DNA of 64,000 nucleotides, taken from the NCBI GenBank assembly GCA_029964075.1, contig CM057148.1, positions 28,327,916 to 28,391,915 of the forward strand, read 5' to 3'. The position numbers were made by a program, and so were the translations under genes. This stretch comes from Patiria pectinifera (taxonomy: Eukaryota; Echinodermata; Asteroidea; Valvatida; Asterinidae). The notes beneath the pieces were generated by a model. The model saw nothing but the letters and a program-made list of their open reading frames with translations, was not told the DNA's origin and ran no database searches. Position 1 is the first letter of the stretch. Every line of letters starts with the position of its first letter. Shown one piece after another: positions 49,501-58,954 of the stretch.

Positions 49501-52500
49501 AAAGGCAAAACCCGATATAAAGTTTACATTTCCCTGACGCAAATTTCATGATATAAAATGTGATGCGATCAACATAAATGAGTCCGTTGTCGGGAATTTT
49601 TATTTAGAGATATAGGCCAAAAAAGGGCCACTTCATCACATCACTTCATCACATCTCTTGGTGTTCAGACTTCCATAACTTTTGAACTAAAGATGGTATC
49701 AGCATGTGGTTTTCACAGCAGTAATGCTGAGATTGTGCTCTTTTCAAATCTGTAATAACCAAAAATTGACCGGGGTCGACAAACGACACAAATACTTAGT
49801 CCCAATGTTTTTGGGGTGTTTTTTTTTTGGTTACAATTGCAGGTGTAAGATTTTTTACAAGAAAGGTGACGCCTACCAGGACCGTGGAGTGGGCATGCTA
49901 CACCTGAAGAAAACCGGCGACACATTGCAGCTACTCGTCCGAGCTGATACCAACCTAGGTAAAGAGGATTTATAATCAAAGTTGTGCATGAGTCAATAAT
50001 AACAATTCAAATCTCGAGTCAAGTCACAAGTAACGGGATTAACAGACCTGAGGCATAAGGACGCCTAGCATTGTGTGCCTTCTTCATGTTCTTATGGGAA
50101 CTGGTGGGAATATACAACATTTGGAAACATCGAAAAATAAAACTGTCAAGTTTTTACGAAATACCTTACTGGGATGTTGGTAAATGCCAGCCTAAAGCAT
50201 CCTGTAAAATTAGGGCACCTGGTGTCAAGTCATTTTCAAGAAAAGGGTATTTTTGTAAACATTTCCACCGGTGGTCGGCCGACCACCGTTGGAAAAACCA
50301 AACTATTTTTCAACTACTGCTCCAAATTTACAAATTTTTTTTCAGTCCAAGTTGTGTTTGCTATTGGTTACATGTTCATGAATGGGTGCAGGCCAGCTAG
50401 ACCGGTTCCCTTACCTTACAATTTTCCGACATCTTTAAATTGATCCATTTTATCTTCAGTGGAGTCAGGGCACCAGACTACTTAAACATTTTTGTTTTTC
50501 TTGATTTTCGAGCACAGAACTTCAAACATGTCAGTTAAACAATATTTGATCTATTATACTAACCCCTCATTTCTGAAAATTACGGCAAAAGCCAATGATG
50601 TTCATTCCCTTTTAACCCTAATAACCCTAACACTCCAGGGTGTTTTGGCTAGAAAGTCCTGCTAAATGCAGCAACATGCAACACTTGTCTAAGTGGCAAG
50701 CCTGCCCATTGCAGCAAGATCCATCAAGTCGAAAGTCTCAAGGCCAAACTGCCTCAGAGTCTGTGGTTCCCGAAGGCAGCAGGATACTACTGTGGCATTT
50801 TTCTATGGGATTAGCTCTCATTTCGGGCCGTTTATGCACTGGTGTTGATAGCTGAATACATCAAAGTGCACAAGACTTTTCCACCTGATGCACTGTGTGG
50901 GGTCTGACAGGGTTAGGGATAAGAAAGCATAAAACATAAATAAAGGAAAATGTGACGTCATTATGTCTTACTGCTATTGTCTTGAAAGTGAATGACTTTG
51001 GATGACTTCTGACTGACTTGATTCAGACACTGGGGATATTAAAGGGAATGTACATCATTGGCTTTTGCTGTACTTTTCAGAAATGAACTATTTGAGGGGT
51101 TAGTATAATAGATCAAATATTGTTACACTGACACGTTTGAAGTTTTGTGTCCGAAAATGCTGGAAAACCAAGAAAAACCAAAAATGTTCAAGTCGTCCGG
51201 TTCCTAGACTCTACTAAAGATAAAATGAATCAATTTATAGATGCCTGAAGATTGTAAGGCAATTAGGAACCAGTCCAGCTGGCCTACACCCGTTCATGAA
51301 CATGTAACCAATAGCAAACAAAATTTGGACTGAAAAAGGGGTCAAGTTGGCGCAGTAGTTGAAAAATAGTTAAGTTTTTCCAACGGTGGTCAGCCGACTA
51401 CCGTTGGAAATGTATACAAAAATATGATTTTCTTGAAAATGACTTCACACCAGGTGCCATAATTTTACAGGATGCTTTAGACTGTCATTTACCAACATCC
51501 TAGTAAGGTATTTCGTAAAAACTTGGCAGTTTTATTTTGTATATTTGTATATTCCCTTTAAGGGGGTTGAGTAGTCTTGACTTCTCAAGACAAATGCTGG
51601 TTATAGCAAGCATAAAGCCTTGGTCCCGACTGCATTTATGTGCACAGTTAAAGGGACTGCACTCCACTTAATACAAAATTCTGATATAACAAACATTTTG
51701 TTTAGGTCTGGCTGAGTTTGTATAGGAGTCAAGTGTTCATATTTGCCCCCCCCCCCCCCAACAACACCATCGAGTCAGATGCCCTTTCCTCTTCCCTACT
51801 TTCACATTTCAAAAGCTTCTGCCCCCCCCCCCTCCCCGAGGTGTTAAGAAATCTCTATGTGTACGGTGCACTGTTGTTCTTGATCAATGTTGCTAATACA
51901 CGTACATGTAAGTAAAGTAAGTAAAGTCTGTCCCGAGCCAATGTGGCTCATCAGGCCGTCGTTTATCTCCGGTTTCAGTAGCATGAAACGACTGAGAATA
52001 TTTCTACTCCCCCTGGATGGGATGCTAGTCCATCGCAGGTTACTCCCCAGCTAATGCCGGTACCCATTTATACTCCTGGGTGGAGAGGGGCAAGTGGGGG
52101 TGAAGTGCCTTGCCCATTTATACTCCTGGGTGGAGAGGGGCAAGTGGGGGTGAAGTGCCTTGCCCAAGGACACAATATATGACCAGCGGCTGGATTCGAA
52201 CCCCGGACCTCTGATCATGAGTCACGAACCCTAACCACTAGGCCACACACTCCCCTCACACGTACATGTACATGCAGTTATATATTCAATCAGCCAGTGA
52301 ATCTAATGTACTTTCTCATTCCTTCATCCCGTCAGGCAACGTCCTCCTCAACATCACACTCCCCGGCTCCCTACCAGTCAGTCGACAAGGCAAGAACAAC
52401 CTCCTCCTCATGACGCCCCTCAACCCCCCGGTGGACAGGACCTGTCCTACATGCAACAAGAAATACCCCAGGCCACAGGAGAGCAACGCTTGCGACAGCG

Positions 52501-52598
52501 GATGCACCCCTGAAGCAACTGCACTGCTGCTTCGTGTCAAGACCAGTGACGATGCTGATGAGGCTTTTGAGAAAATCAATGAACTGAGAAACGTATAA
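40441..52598 (+). CDS. NUP50: NUP50 nucleoporin, complete six-exon coding sequence
   Basis: Coding exons are 40441-40509, 43413-43520, 46480-47332, 48681-48777, 49843-49958 and 52336-52598, joined through GT-AG introns of phase 0, 0, 1, 2, 1 to give 501 codons (human NUP50 is about 468). Visible domains in order: N-terminal importin-alpha-binding segment (residues 1-48, starting [15 protein letters not shown], with a basic stretch at 37-48); Ser/Thr/Pro-rich linker; conserved NUP50 core at about 168-207 ([12 protein letters not shown], then [10 protein letters not shown]); FG repeats (FSFG near 236, 263 and 296, MFGSG near 323); C-terminal Ran-binding domain from about 365 to 495 ([41 protein letters not shown]). 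In known animals NUP50 sits on the nuclear basket and helps disassemble cargo-importin complexes with RanGTP. Odd point: the Ran-binding domain carries an extra four-cysteine loop at 451-471. Every junction restores the family sequence, so the model is firm; only the 5' end is inferred. Confidence 0.96.
40579..40954 (+). mobile_element. Family C element in NUP50 intron 1
   Basis: Same ends and CpG-rich subterminal blocks as 37891-38252, starting about 70 bases after the exon 1 donor. Same orientation as that copy. Confidence 0.87.
41143..41483. mobile_element. Diverged relative of family C
   Basis: CGGTCTCTGGTCAG and CTGACCAGAGACCG are exact inverted ends, followed by a T-run and TTGGCCTTA as in family C, with CpG-rich blocks (GCGGCGACGC; GACGCGCGCGC) just inside. 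The interior differs. It interrupts a region of GGTACCCG words (41078-41108 and 41759-41850). Confidence 0.7.
42529..42788. mobile_element. Long-TIR element in NUP50 intron 1
   Basis: Arms of about 75 bases: ACTGTTACTATATCACATGA with ATTCGGGGCAAGC on the left, mirrored by GCTTGCCCCGAATCACGTGA on the right, and the similarity extends outwards to GCATATTTTAACTTTGAATT. The loop is about 110 bases. No gene. Confidence 0.75.
42793..43225 (+). repeat. Family G-like array of TCCTCCAAAATCCTC words
   Basis: Bounded by AACCCCCCTAGGCC and GGGTTAGGGTTAGG, it contains at least six CAATCCTCCAAAATCCTC words. Near 43069-43170 they fall into a tandem repeat of about 43 bases (CATTCATCCTCAATCCTCC and CTCATTTGATTCAATCAC). 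AGACAGTCCTGCCTCAAAAT also occurs twice (about 42890 and 43004). The open frame through it reflects the repeat and is not a gene. Confidence 0.75.
43413..43520 (+). CDS. NUP50: NUP50 coding exon 2
   Basis: Thirty-six codons between acceptor TTGTTTTGCAG (ends 43412) and donor GTATGT (43521), phase 0 on both sides. It encodes the basic region [12 protein letters not shown] (residues 37-48), matching the second importin-alpha-contact patch of NUP50, followed by an acidic [10 protein letters not shown]. Family F, a SINE and a broken family J element fill intron 2. Confidence 0.94.
43540..44211. mobile_element. Family F fold-back element, mariner-like, in NUP50 intron 2
   Basis: Inverted arms of about 200 bases (43540-43740 and 43990-44211) flank a loop of about 250 bases. 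Ends TACAGC and GCTGTA suggest a TA target, and the arm word CCCAAAATACCTGCAAC is mariner-like. Matching arm words include AAAGGCATGTCGAAAACAAA and its complement. No transposase frame. Confidence 0.82.
43821..43990. other. Loop of the family F element
   Basis: AT-rich sequence between the two inverted F arms, with several short frames and nothing recognised. Confidence 0.5.
44399..44738 (+). mobile_element. tRNA-derived SINE with (ATT)n tail in NUP50 intron 2
   Basis: A tRNA-like head (GGTGGCTTGTGCGTAAAGC as box A region; GGTTCGAATCC as box B at 44447-44457) is followed by a body containing TTCTCCGGGCCCTCCGGTTT and an ATT-repeat tail. Length about 340 bases, normal for a SINE. Confidence 0.8.
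45553..46360 (-). mobile_element. Family J element split by a later insertion
   Basis: Two pieces of one reversed J element (45553-45754 and 46174-46360) flank a 419-base insertion. Reverse complements match the full copy at 50630-50918 (ACTGCCTCAGAGTCTGTGGT; TGCACTGGTGTTGGTAGCTG). This copy keeps about 100 bases in the middle that the intron-5 copy lacks. Confidence 0.75.
45755..46173. mobile_element. 419-bp insertion with 11-bp target duplication
   Basis: Flanked on both sides by GAAGCGACTGG (45744-45754 and 46174-46184), an 11-bp direct repeat, inside family J. The insert begins AGATGGAGACCACACATGCG, has a CpG-rich middle near 45895-45970 and an AT-rich end. It has no reading frame and no clear inverted ends. 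An 11-bp duplication fits a retroposon better than most DNA elements, but the class is not established. Confidence 0.65.
46480..47332 (+). CDS. NUP50: NUP50 coding exon 3 (central domain and FG repeats)
   Basis: The largest exon, 853 bases, from acceptor TTTCATCAG (ends 46479) to donor GTAGAG (47333), ending in phase 1. It encodes residues 60-343: a Pro/Ser/Thr-rich linker, the conserved core with WIQKHV and [14 protein letters not shown], and four FG-type repeats. Unlike its surroundings it has no stop in frame over its whole length and is GC-richer. Confidence 0.96.
47560..48020 (+). mobile_element. Family G element in NUP50 intron 3
   Basis: Same order of words as 61877-62290 in reverse: CTCAATCCTGCAAAATCCTC, TTTCTTGAATGTGGTCCTTG, GTGACATCCTGGAGCAGTGC, ACAAGGTCCGTCCCAAGACC. 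Ends are worn. The 163-aa frame here is non-coding repeat. Confidence 0.78.
48290..48530. repeat. Short repeats GCAACAAGGTYGTATCTCGCG in NUP50 intron 3
   Basis: TGCAACAAGGTCGTAACTCG, TGCAACAAAGTAATATCTCG and TGCAACAAGGTTGTATCTCG occur within about 90 bases, and a reversed form (ATATGACCTTGTTGCA) at about 48512-48527. Probably a small diverged array or element ends. Confidence 0.55.
48681..48777 (+). CDS. NUP50: NUP50 coding exon 4
   Basis: Ninety-seven bases, phase 1 to phase 2, acceptor TTGGTTTCAG and donor GTAAAT. It encodes an acidic linker ([15 protein letters not shown]) leading into the start of the Ran-binding domain (EKDSLYSKR). The split Ala codon (G/CT) and Arg codon (AG/G) are both restored on joining. 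A second possible acceptor, TTCTGCAG, lies a few bases inside the exon and would shift the frame, so it is not used in this model. Confidence 0.93.
49325..49500 (+). mobile_element. tRNA-derived SINE-like sequence in NUP50 intron 4
   Basis: CTCGATGGTCAGGTGATGG and GTCGTGGGTTTGGGTCCCAC resemble degenerate A and B boxes; the tail is not well defined. Confidence 0.5.
49843..49958 (+). CDS. NUP50: NUP50 coding exon 5 (Ran-binding domain, first half)
   Basis: One hundred sixteen bases, phase 2 to phase 1, acceptor TTACAATTGCAG (ends 49842) and donor GTAAAG (49959). It encodes [20 protein letters not shown] and on to LLVRADTNL, the conserved first strands of the RanBP1-like domain. Confidence 0.95.
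50100..50616 (+). mobile_element. Family H element in NUP50 intron 5
   Basis: About 515 bases: GGAATATACAACATTTGGA, then AGCATCCTGTAAAATTAGGG, central palindrome CCACCGGTGGTCGGCCGACC, and the end CATTCCCTTTTAA. Head-to-head with the copy at 51039-51561, with a family J element between them. No coding capacity. Confidence 0.8.
50630..50918 (+). mobile_element. Family J element between two inverted family H copies
   Basis: About 290 bases between CCCTAACACTCC and GACAGGGTTAGGG, with internal words CTCAAGGCCAAACTGCCTCA and ATGCACTGGTGTTGATAGC. A second, broken copy lies at 45553-46360 in intron 2. The CCCTAAC / GTTAGGG ends resemble those of family G. Confidence 0.65.
51039..51561 (-). mobile_element. 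Family H element, reversed, with intact ends
   Basis: Bounded by TTAAAGGGAATGTACA and ATTCCCTTTAA, i.e. inverted ends AGGGAAT inside TTAA, suggesting a TTAA target. Central palindrome CAACGGTGGTCAGCCGACTA. Orientation is opposite to the copy at 50100-50616. Confidence 0.82.
51562..51722. mobile_element. Degenerate pogo-like fragment in NUP50 intron 5
   Basis: Interior words CTTGGTCCCGACTGCATTTA and AATTCTGATATAACAAAC are shared with 57752-57954, but the CAGTCGA-type ends are lost. It directly abuts family H. Confidence 0.6.
51925..52262 (-). mobile_element. tRNA-derived SINE in NUP50 intron 5, with internal duplication
   Basis: On the - strand: GTGTGTGGCCTAGTGGTTAG (box A region), GGGGTTCGAATCC (box B, 52192-52202), a body with CTTGGGCAAGGCACTTCACC, and a 3' part with GATGGACTAGCATCCCATCC. 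A 50-base segment is perfectly duplicated in tandem (52063-52112 and 52113-52162). It lies 74 bases before the exon 6 acceptor. Confidence 0.82.
52336..52598 (+). CDS. NUP50: NUP50 coding exon 6 (Ran-binding domain, second half, stop)
   Basis: Acceptor CCCGTCAG ends at 52335; phase 1 entry makes GGC and continues [15 protein letters not shown]. The exon ends at TAA (52596-52598) after [10 protein letters not shown]. Between PLNPPVDR and [10 protein letters not shown] it has an extra segment with Cys at residues 451, 454, 467 and 471 (CPTC, then CDSGC), which is much shorter and cysteine-free in the vertebrate protein as I know it. There is no break in frame and no splice signal around it, so it appears to be a coded insertion. 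Confidence 0.95.
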
Positions 52599-53314
52599 TT
52601 GCTAACTAAGAAGCTTTTTAAAGATGTATTTTTTTTTTAAGTTGATTTACAAGAAACATGGATCCATAATGCATTATATTGTTGAGTCCATCACATGTTC
52701 TCCAGTTTCAAGTCAATTAGTCGCAAGCTATTCAAATGAAGAGTGACAAATGCATTGCTTTGTTATCGTTCATCGTTTGTTAATTGTGACTGGACTTGTG
52801 AAAGGACTTTAGATTTACTTGTGATGGACTTGACTACAAACTAATGCATGAATTACGAATGGCCCACTCTACCTTTGAAGTACCGTAGGTACATGGACAT
52901 TTAGATATTTTAACAAAGTTTGCATGGCGGTGAATTAGTGGCAAGAAGTTGTACACTGCCAAAGAGATGCTTAGTCTCAATTCCAGGCATTATAGTCTGT
53001 TCCAGGTTGACACGAAAATAAGACTGTTTTTGTTGTGATAGATCTTGTACATGTACCATTTAGGGCTGTCCAGACTCCGGAATATTCGAATATTCGATCA
53101 ACAACCGAATATTCAAATAGCGTTTTGCTGGTTTGAATATTGGAAAGATAAAAGCTAGGCATGTAGACACACGACTGTGATGTTATTTTAATCATTAAGT
53201 TGCTGCACTTTATTGTTAGATGCAACTTTCTGTTGTCAGTAAACGGCTTTTGTTGATGGCTGATCATTGTTCCCATCCTTTAGTCAGTAGGTAAAAGCCA
53301 TTGACAGTAATAAA
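52599..53314 (+). other. NUP50 3' UTR with candidate polyadenylation signal
   Basis: After the stop the first well-placed AATAAA hexamer is at 53309-53314, giving a 3' UTR of roughly 0.7 kb. The region is AT-rich and contains a short ATTCGAATATTCGAT-type word near 53090. The end point is inferred from the hexamer only. Confidence 0.45.
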
Positions 53315-54463
53315 ATGCTTACTGCAAAACACTCCTACAGCCCATTACATCGATCGCCGCGAACAAACTTTAACTGGCGCGCTTTTGCGTACAACTTTCG
53401 ACAATTGCAGCTGTGTTAACTAAATTGCTGACTTTCGAATGTTCGAAATGGACAAAGAAAAATATAGTTTTATTCTTTACATTAACAATACTGCCATTTC
53501 ACAAGGAACATTCGTGTGAGCCTTTACATGTACATGTGATTAACTAGGGTAGCATTTTTATTTACACATTTAAAAAAACATAAAAAAGTGAGGATTTTTC
53601 GTCGCAGCAGTTTCTTTGGAATGCCTAACTACAAAGCAGCCCATGCCTTTACCTCAGATTTACAATGTACATGTACATAGTCAATTTACTAACAATTTCC
53701 AATGAGAATGAGATGTAAACGGCATAATCAACTAAACTAAAATTGTGTTTATTGAATTACTTGTTTTTTACTTACATGTTATGTAGTTATTTATGTAGTT
53801 AGTCAAATTACAGTGTAGATGTACATGTACATTATTGTCACTGAGTATGTGGCTGTCCACCACAAAGGGTAGTCTACATGTATCAGGCATGCAACTTTTC
53901 CTCGGATCAGCTGATTTCCTCTTTTTTCACTTCCCATGTGTGCCATTGAAAATAGAAAAACATTGTACAAAGTCTTGGAAAAAATTGAATTTCCTCTTTT
54001 TTGTGTGACTTCCTAGTTGCATGCCTGAATTGTACATGTATGGAATAGCTGCTTGCAGACAAGCGTCTATGATATTCGCGCAGATTTGGCGAGTAACCAG
54101 TTCGCGCAAGAATTATTTTGACAAGAACGGAATGAGACGCGGGATTATTTTTTGCTTGACCTCAAGCCAGGCAGGTTGAAGCCATCACCTTCGGGCAGCA
54201 CACTCATATTTCCAGCCTTGCTCGCTGCGAGCGGGTCACTGACAGATATTTCCGGCCTCACTCCCTGCGTGTTTATCTGTCATCCGTTCTAAATACCACA
54301 AAGCCTATGCATGTATACATGTCATCCGGCACGAACTGGTTGATTATGCAAAGCAAGACTGCGTCTTGACCTCAACATTCAGCGGGTGCCTTCTGTCGGG
54401 TCTTGTGTAACCCGTACGTTCTATTACAAAAACATGGCAGCCAAATTGACTAATCAACAGCAT
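53315..54463. other. Intergenic sequence downstream of NUP50
   Basis: AT-rich with TACATGTA words; nothing else recognised. Confidence 0.5.
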
Positions 54464-54775
54464 AGGCCAAGTTCCCGCAAGGGCTATAGTTGACCAATGG
54501 TTAACTAACGTTTGCCCGAACTCTGTCTAGTCGACGGTGGTTGACTACGCTAGTCGACTATTTGGAACCAGCCTACTGGGGTTGGTTGCTTCGCTGGTAA
54601 CCAATAGCCGCGCGCATTCATAACGCTAGCAGAGAGCCAGGATCCAGAAGTTTTGCGATGACATTTTGACCAGGGTTTGACTAGAGACGTTCGCACGTTG
54701 CTATCGGTGCGCAGGTGTAAGGTACGTCACAAATCAACCACTAGTCGACTAATGGTCCTTGCCCGAACTTGGCCT
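54464..54775. mobile_element. TIR element with TAGTCGAC subterminal words
   Basis: AGGCCAAGTTCCCGCAAGG and CCTTGCCCGAACTTGGCCT are inverted ends. Several (T)AGTCGAC and GTTGAC words follow inside both ends. About 312 bases, non-coding. Confidence 0.78.
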
Positions 54776-55120
54776 TAGTCATGCATTATGTATTACAATG
54801 ATAAAAACCCCCCAGGGAATTGTGTCCTCTTGCTTTTCAAACAATAATTTCTGCATTTAATGTCTGGTTTTGTTCTTCCGAGCAGGAGCACGAATGCATA
54901 CAAGTTTAGTTCAAAGAAATGTATCATTAAATAGCTGTCCTCCTGGTCAACTAGGAATGCCAGTCATGTATGTATCAGATCAAAAGTATTTTTTCTTTTT
55001 GTGTAACATGCATGTAGTGGTGCAGATAGGGGAAATATTTGGGGGGAGTGTGCCTTTGATGATACAAGCATGGCATATGGCACACAGTCAGAGTATGCAT
55101 TAAGAAAGATATTTGGCTAA

Positions 55121-55397
55121 AGGGCCATCATCACAGATTTGTCCTGTGAAAAAAAATATATATGTAGAATAACAATACGGGCGATTCACAATAGTGCGCC
55201 TCCAAGAGTTTGCAATGCGTTGGCCAATCACAATACGCGAAATCAGTCAACCTTTTCCAAACGCCCATTGGGTTGACCGATTTTGCGCATTGTGATTGGC
55301 CAACGTGTTGCAAACTCTTGGAGGCGCACTATTGTGAATCGCCCGTATTGTTATTCTACATATATTTTTTTTCAAAGGACAAATCTGCGATGGCCCT
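55121..55397. repeat. Near-perfect 277-bp palindrome
   Basis: Arms of about 130 bases with a loop of about 18 bases centred near 55260. Left arm words AGGGCCATCATCACAGATTT and GCGCCTCCAAGAGTTTGCAA are mirrored on the right by TTGCAAACTCTTGGAGGCGC and AAATCTGCGATGGCCCT. The inner part holds CCAAT-type ATTGGCCAA/TTGGCCAAT words. A second inverted pair directly follows. Confidence 0.88.
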
Positions 55398-55544
55398 ATC
55401 CGGTTCGTTAGTGTGACGTCACCTCCAGCACTTTCTGCATGAGTGGAACCGGAAGTTAACGCAACTCGAGCGTTTGTAGCCAATGTGCGCTAGTCACCAA
55501 TGGTGGGCGCACGTGTATGACGTTTTTACTAACGAACCGGATAG
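55396..55544. mobile_element. Short TIR element adjoining the palindrome
   Basis: CTATCCGGTTCGTTAGT and ACTAACGAACCGGATAG are perfect inverted ends of a 149-base sequence with TGACGTCA and CCGGAAG words. It abuts the 277-bp palindrome. Confidence 0.7.
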
Positions 55545-56394
55545 CCAAAAACAATGCACATGCATCTTTCTCATGACATACTCTGTGTGCCAAATGCCAT
55601 GCTTGATCATCAAAGGCACTATCCCATCACCTATGTGCTGTACTAATGTAGGCCTACCGGTACATGTATATATACTACGCTGCATCGGGAGTCCTGTTTA
55701 TTACGTCACGATGTACTATTTTTGCCCCCCCCCCCCCCCACAAAAATACCTTCTTTTTTAGTATTTTTGTTTATATCATCAATTCTTTTCATGCCATTTC
55801 CCAGTTTTGTGGAATATGAATAAAAACACAAATTTTAAAATTAAAGATCACCCCTAGTGTCAAATGAGGTCAAACCACCCCCAAAAAAATGTACTTGATC
55901 CGCGCCATGGGGTACAATTTGTACATGTAGGTACGTGTATGTGACCATGTATTTTTAAAAAGTGTGATATGCAAAAATCCCTTTTATCTTTGTTTTAATA
56001 TTTTTTTTACTTTTATTTGAAATTTGAAGGAACGAATAAACAATTGAAATAGACAGAAACTGTGGTCTGTGATGTTTGTAGTTCTTTGTCCATTGCTTTT
56101 AATTTTGATTATTACCACATTAAAACAAGGTGTTATTTTTTCCGGGGAGGGGGGGGCGTTCACTGGGGTTAGCAATTTTTCCATTAAAAAAAATGAGACT
56201 TGAATAAAGACTAGCCCTCCCATACCTTGAGTTTTGAAGACCAAAGTTGTTTTACCCCAAAAATCAGTTTACTGGATTAATCAAAATAAAAAATTTCAAG
56301 ATACAATTTTTTCACACCATGCAGATTTTACATGATGTTATTTCGCACAATTTAACATTATTTAATGAATACAAAAAAAAACACTACATTATTT
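55545..56394. other. Intergenic sequence
   Basis: Contains a C run at 55725-55739. No gene recognised. Confidence 0.5.
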
Positions 56395-56725
56395 ATAGAC
56401 TTTATGGGGAATTGTAAGGTCAGAGAATCAGTCTAGCAGGCTTGTACCCCTTCACAGTTGTGTAATCAATTGCAAAGAAAATGCGGAATAACTAATTATG
56501 AAAAATTAGGAGCATTTAAAAAAAAAAAAAAGTTTTCTCCAACGCTGGTCAGCCGACCAGCGTTGAAAAAAAATACCATTTTTCTTGAAAATGTCAGCAC
56601 ACCAGGAGCCACGATTTTACAGGATGCTTTAGACTGTCATTCCCTAACAATCCAGTAAGGTATTTTGTGATAATTTGATCATTTCGTTTTGTGATGTTTG
56701 CGAATGTTGTATCTTCCCTTTAAGA
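56395..56725 (-). mobile_element. Family H element, truncated
   Basis: Matches the half of family H from the GGAATTGTAAGGTCAGAG word through the palindrome CAACGCTGGTCAGCCGACCA to TCTTCCCTTTAA. The other third is missing. A poly(A) run interrupts it near 56518-56531. Confidence 0.75.
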
Positions 56726-57114
56726 CTAAGAGCCGAGAGTGAGAATTTGGTGATGGAGTTTGATGATCAGAAGTAATCATGCTAATGCAAGCGCCAAGCG
56801 CGAAGCCCTACATGTAATTGCGTGGGTTCGGAGACACGCTGAAAGGCCAGAAAATAATTTGGATAGCCACTCTGTGGTGCGATCTGAGGCAATTTCTGAC
56901 CACTTTAACCCAATTTCTTTTAGCAAAATATCATCATTTAAACATCACTTTCGGGTTTTATTTATTTATTTTATTTAACGTGAGAAATCCCGAGTGGGCG
57001 TGTGAGAGCGTGAGAACAACCTGAAATGCGCGCCTCGTCCACAATGCGTGAGAGTTGGCAGCCCTGCTATTCTGGAAATGCAATTTTAAGTTCAAATTGA
57101 GCCATCCAGACCAA

Positions 57115-57384
57115 GGGCATCGCGAGGGGGGCAAGGGGGGCACTTGCCCCCTCCCCCCCACCCCCCGGAGAAGCCACACAAAAAAAGAAAGAAAAAAAAA
57201 GAGAAAAAAGAAAAGAAAAAGAGGCGCGAAGACAAAGTGGTGTAAATTTAATGGGTTGGGAGGGGGGGGGGCACAATGTCCCTGCCCCCTCTAAAACTGA
57301 TAAATCGAGAATATGTTGAGAAATGCAAGCATTTTTGGCAAACAAAATTGTTGCACCCCTCTAGAAAAAATCCTGGCGACGCCC
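57115..57384. mobile_element. TIR element with GGGC-TCGC-AGG ends
   Basis: GGGCATCGCGAGG and CCTGGCGACGCCC are imperfect inverted ends. Inside are G, C and A/G-rich runs that produce spurious Lys-rich and Gly-rich frames on both strands. Confidence 0.6.
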
Positions 57385-57751
57385 ATGATCCGGACACAAT
57401 TTTGCTTTAATTCACTGCAGTTTTTGCTCCACTCAGTTCAGGGCAAGCAGGCCTACTGTCCAATTGTTGTTATCTCCAAATTACGTTGTCAACACACAAA
57501 CAGAATGCCACACATGTACTCTTCCATTTCACAATTATAACATTTTATTTCTACATCTACATGTACTTCATGATATGCGGCATGGTTTCATTTAAGAAAA
57601 ATAATTTCAAATTTAAATGACTGTCAATTAAATTATCTGCATGATAATAAACATTAATAAGGACAATAAATAAAATTACATTTTGTATATATTAAATTTA
57701 ATAGCCACATTCAGTTTACATGCATCTACATGTACATGTATGAATTACATG

Positions 57752-57954
57752 TACAGTCGAATCTCGTTAGTTCAAACTCTGTTAATACACAATTTTGGTT
57801 ATAACAAACATACCGGTACATGTAAAGGCTTGGTCCTGACTGTGCATTTATGTGCACAATGAATGGGACTGATGTTCCTCTTAATACAAAATTCTGATAT
57901 AACAAACAATTTGGCTAGGTCCTAACGAGTTTGTATTAACGAGACTCGACTGTA
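57752..57954. mobile_element. Tigger/pogo-like MITE
   Basis: TACAGTCGAATCTCGTTAG and AACGAGACTCGACTGTA are inverted ends flanked by TA. The interior (CTTGGTCCTGACTGTGCATT, ATTCTGATATAACAAAC) matches the degenerate copy at 51562-51722. Confidence 0.75.
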
Positions 57955-58954
57955 TGTGTGTTCCAAAAGAATGAAAAGCATGGTACATGTACATGTACTG
58001 CATGTTTTTACAAATGTAACGCGTGTTTGAAAGGTACATGAATATAAGTTGTAGTCACAATTAGTATTTTGATTACATCATGGGCAGTGTATTTTTAAAC
58101 TTTGCACTAAGTGCAATTATGGTACATTCGTAGCCAAAAGTCAAATACTTTTTCAGAGAAATACCGGTAGGAACACCATGTAATAGAACACATCAGTCAT
58201 GAATTTCTTTACGCACAAGGACAATGCTTTGTGTTTCCCTTTGTCCCCGTAACACTCTCCCATAGACTAAGCACACAGTAGGATTGAGGACCGTTTTCAA
58301 CAAAAGACCCATCGCTCCAGGACTGAACAATGCTGAAAGGACCTCTTGTTCTCCCTTTGTGTGTCTGTCCTCTATCGTAAAGCCATACAAGAACATTAAT
58401 ACAGGTACATCTTAACACTTAAACACATTAATACATACATGTATGTGTACATCTTGACAGTTACATTGTAAACACACTAACAAAAAAATAAGTTTCTAGT
58501 GCATGCACTACATGTACGTCATACAACCACTTTACTACGCCTTCACATTTACACATGTACACGTACATTTGTCATGTGCCTTACAGGATGTACAATGTGC
58601 ATTGTAACATGTGACCAGTTCAACACTTAAATTAAACACATTTTGTTTTCCTCAGATAAACTATTAGACAATACAAATAGTTTTGATGTGGTTTTTAATA
58701 TTGTTTAATGTTAAGTAAGATTTGAGGCTTTGCATGGTGGAGATACTAAACATTGTTTAATGTTGTTAATAAATAATAATTGTTAAATAATGCAACCACC
58801 CCCCCCCCTTTTGTTTTGTTATATCATGTCAATAATTACAAAGATAAACAGTTGTAACTTATAGGCCTACTATGTGCAAAACAATTAAAACACTTTAACC
58901 TCACGATTAATGAGGCACAAGATTTATATATTACGCCTCATACATGTACATGTA
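57955..58954. other. Intergenic AT-rich sequence
   Basis: TACATGTA words and a C run at 58798-58808. No gene recognised. Confidence 0.5.
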
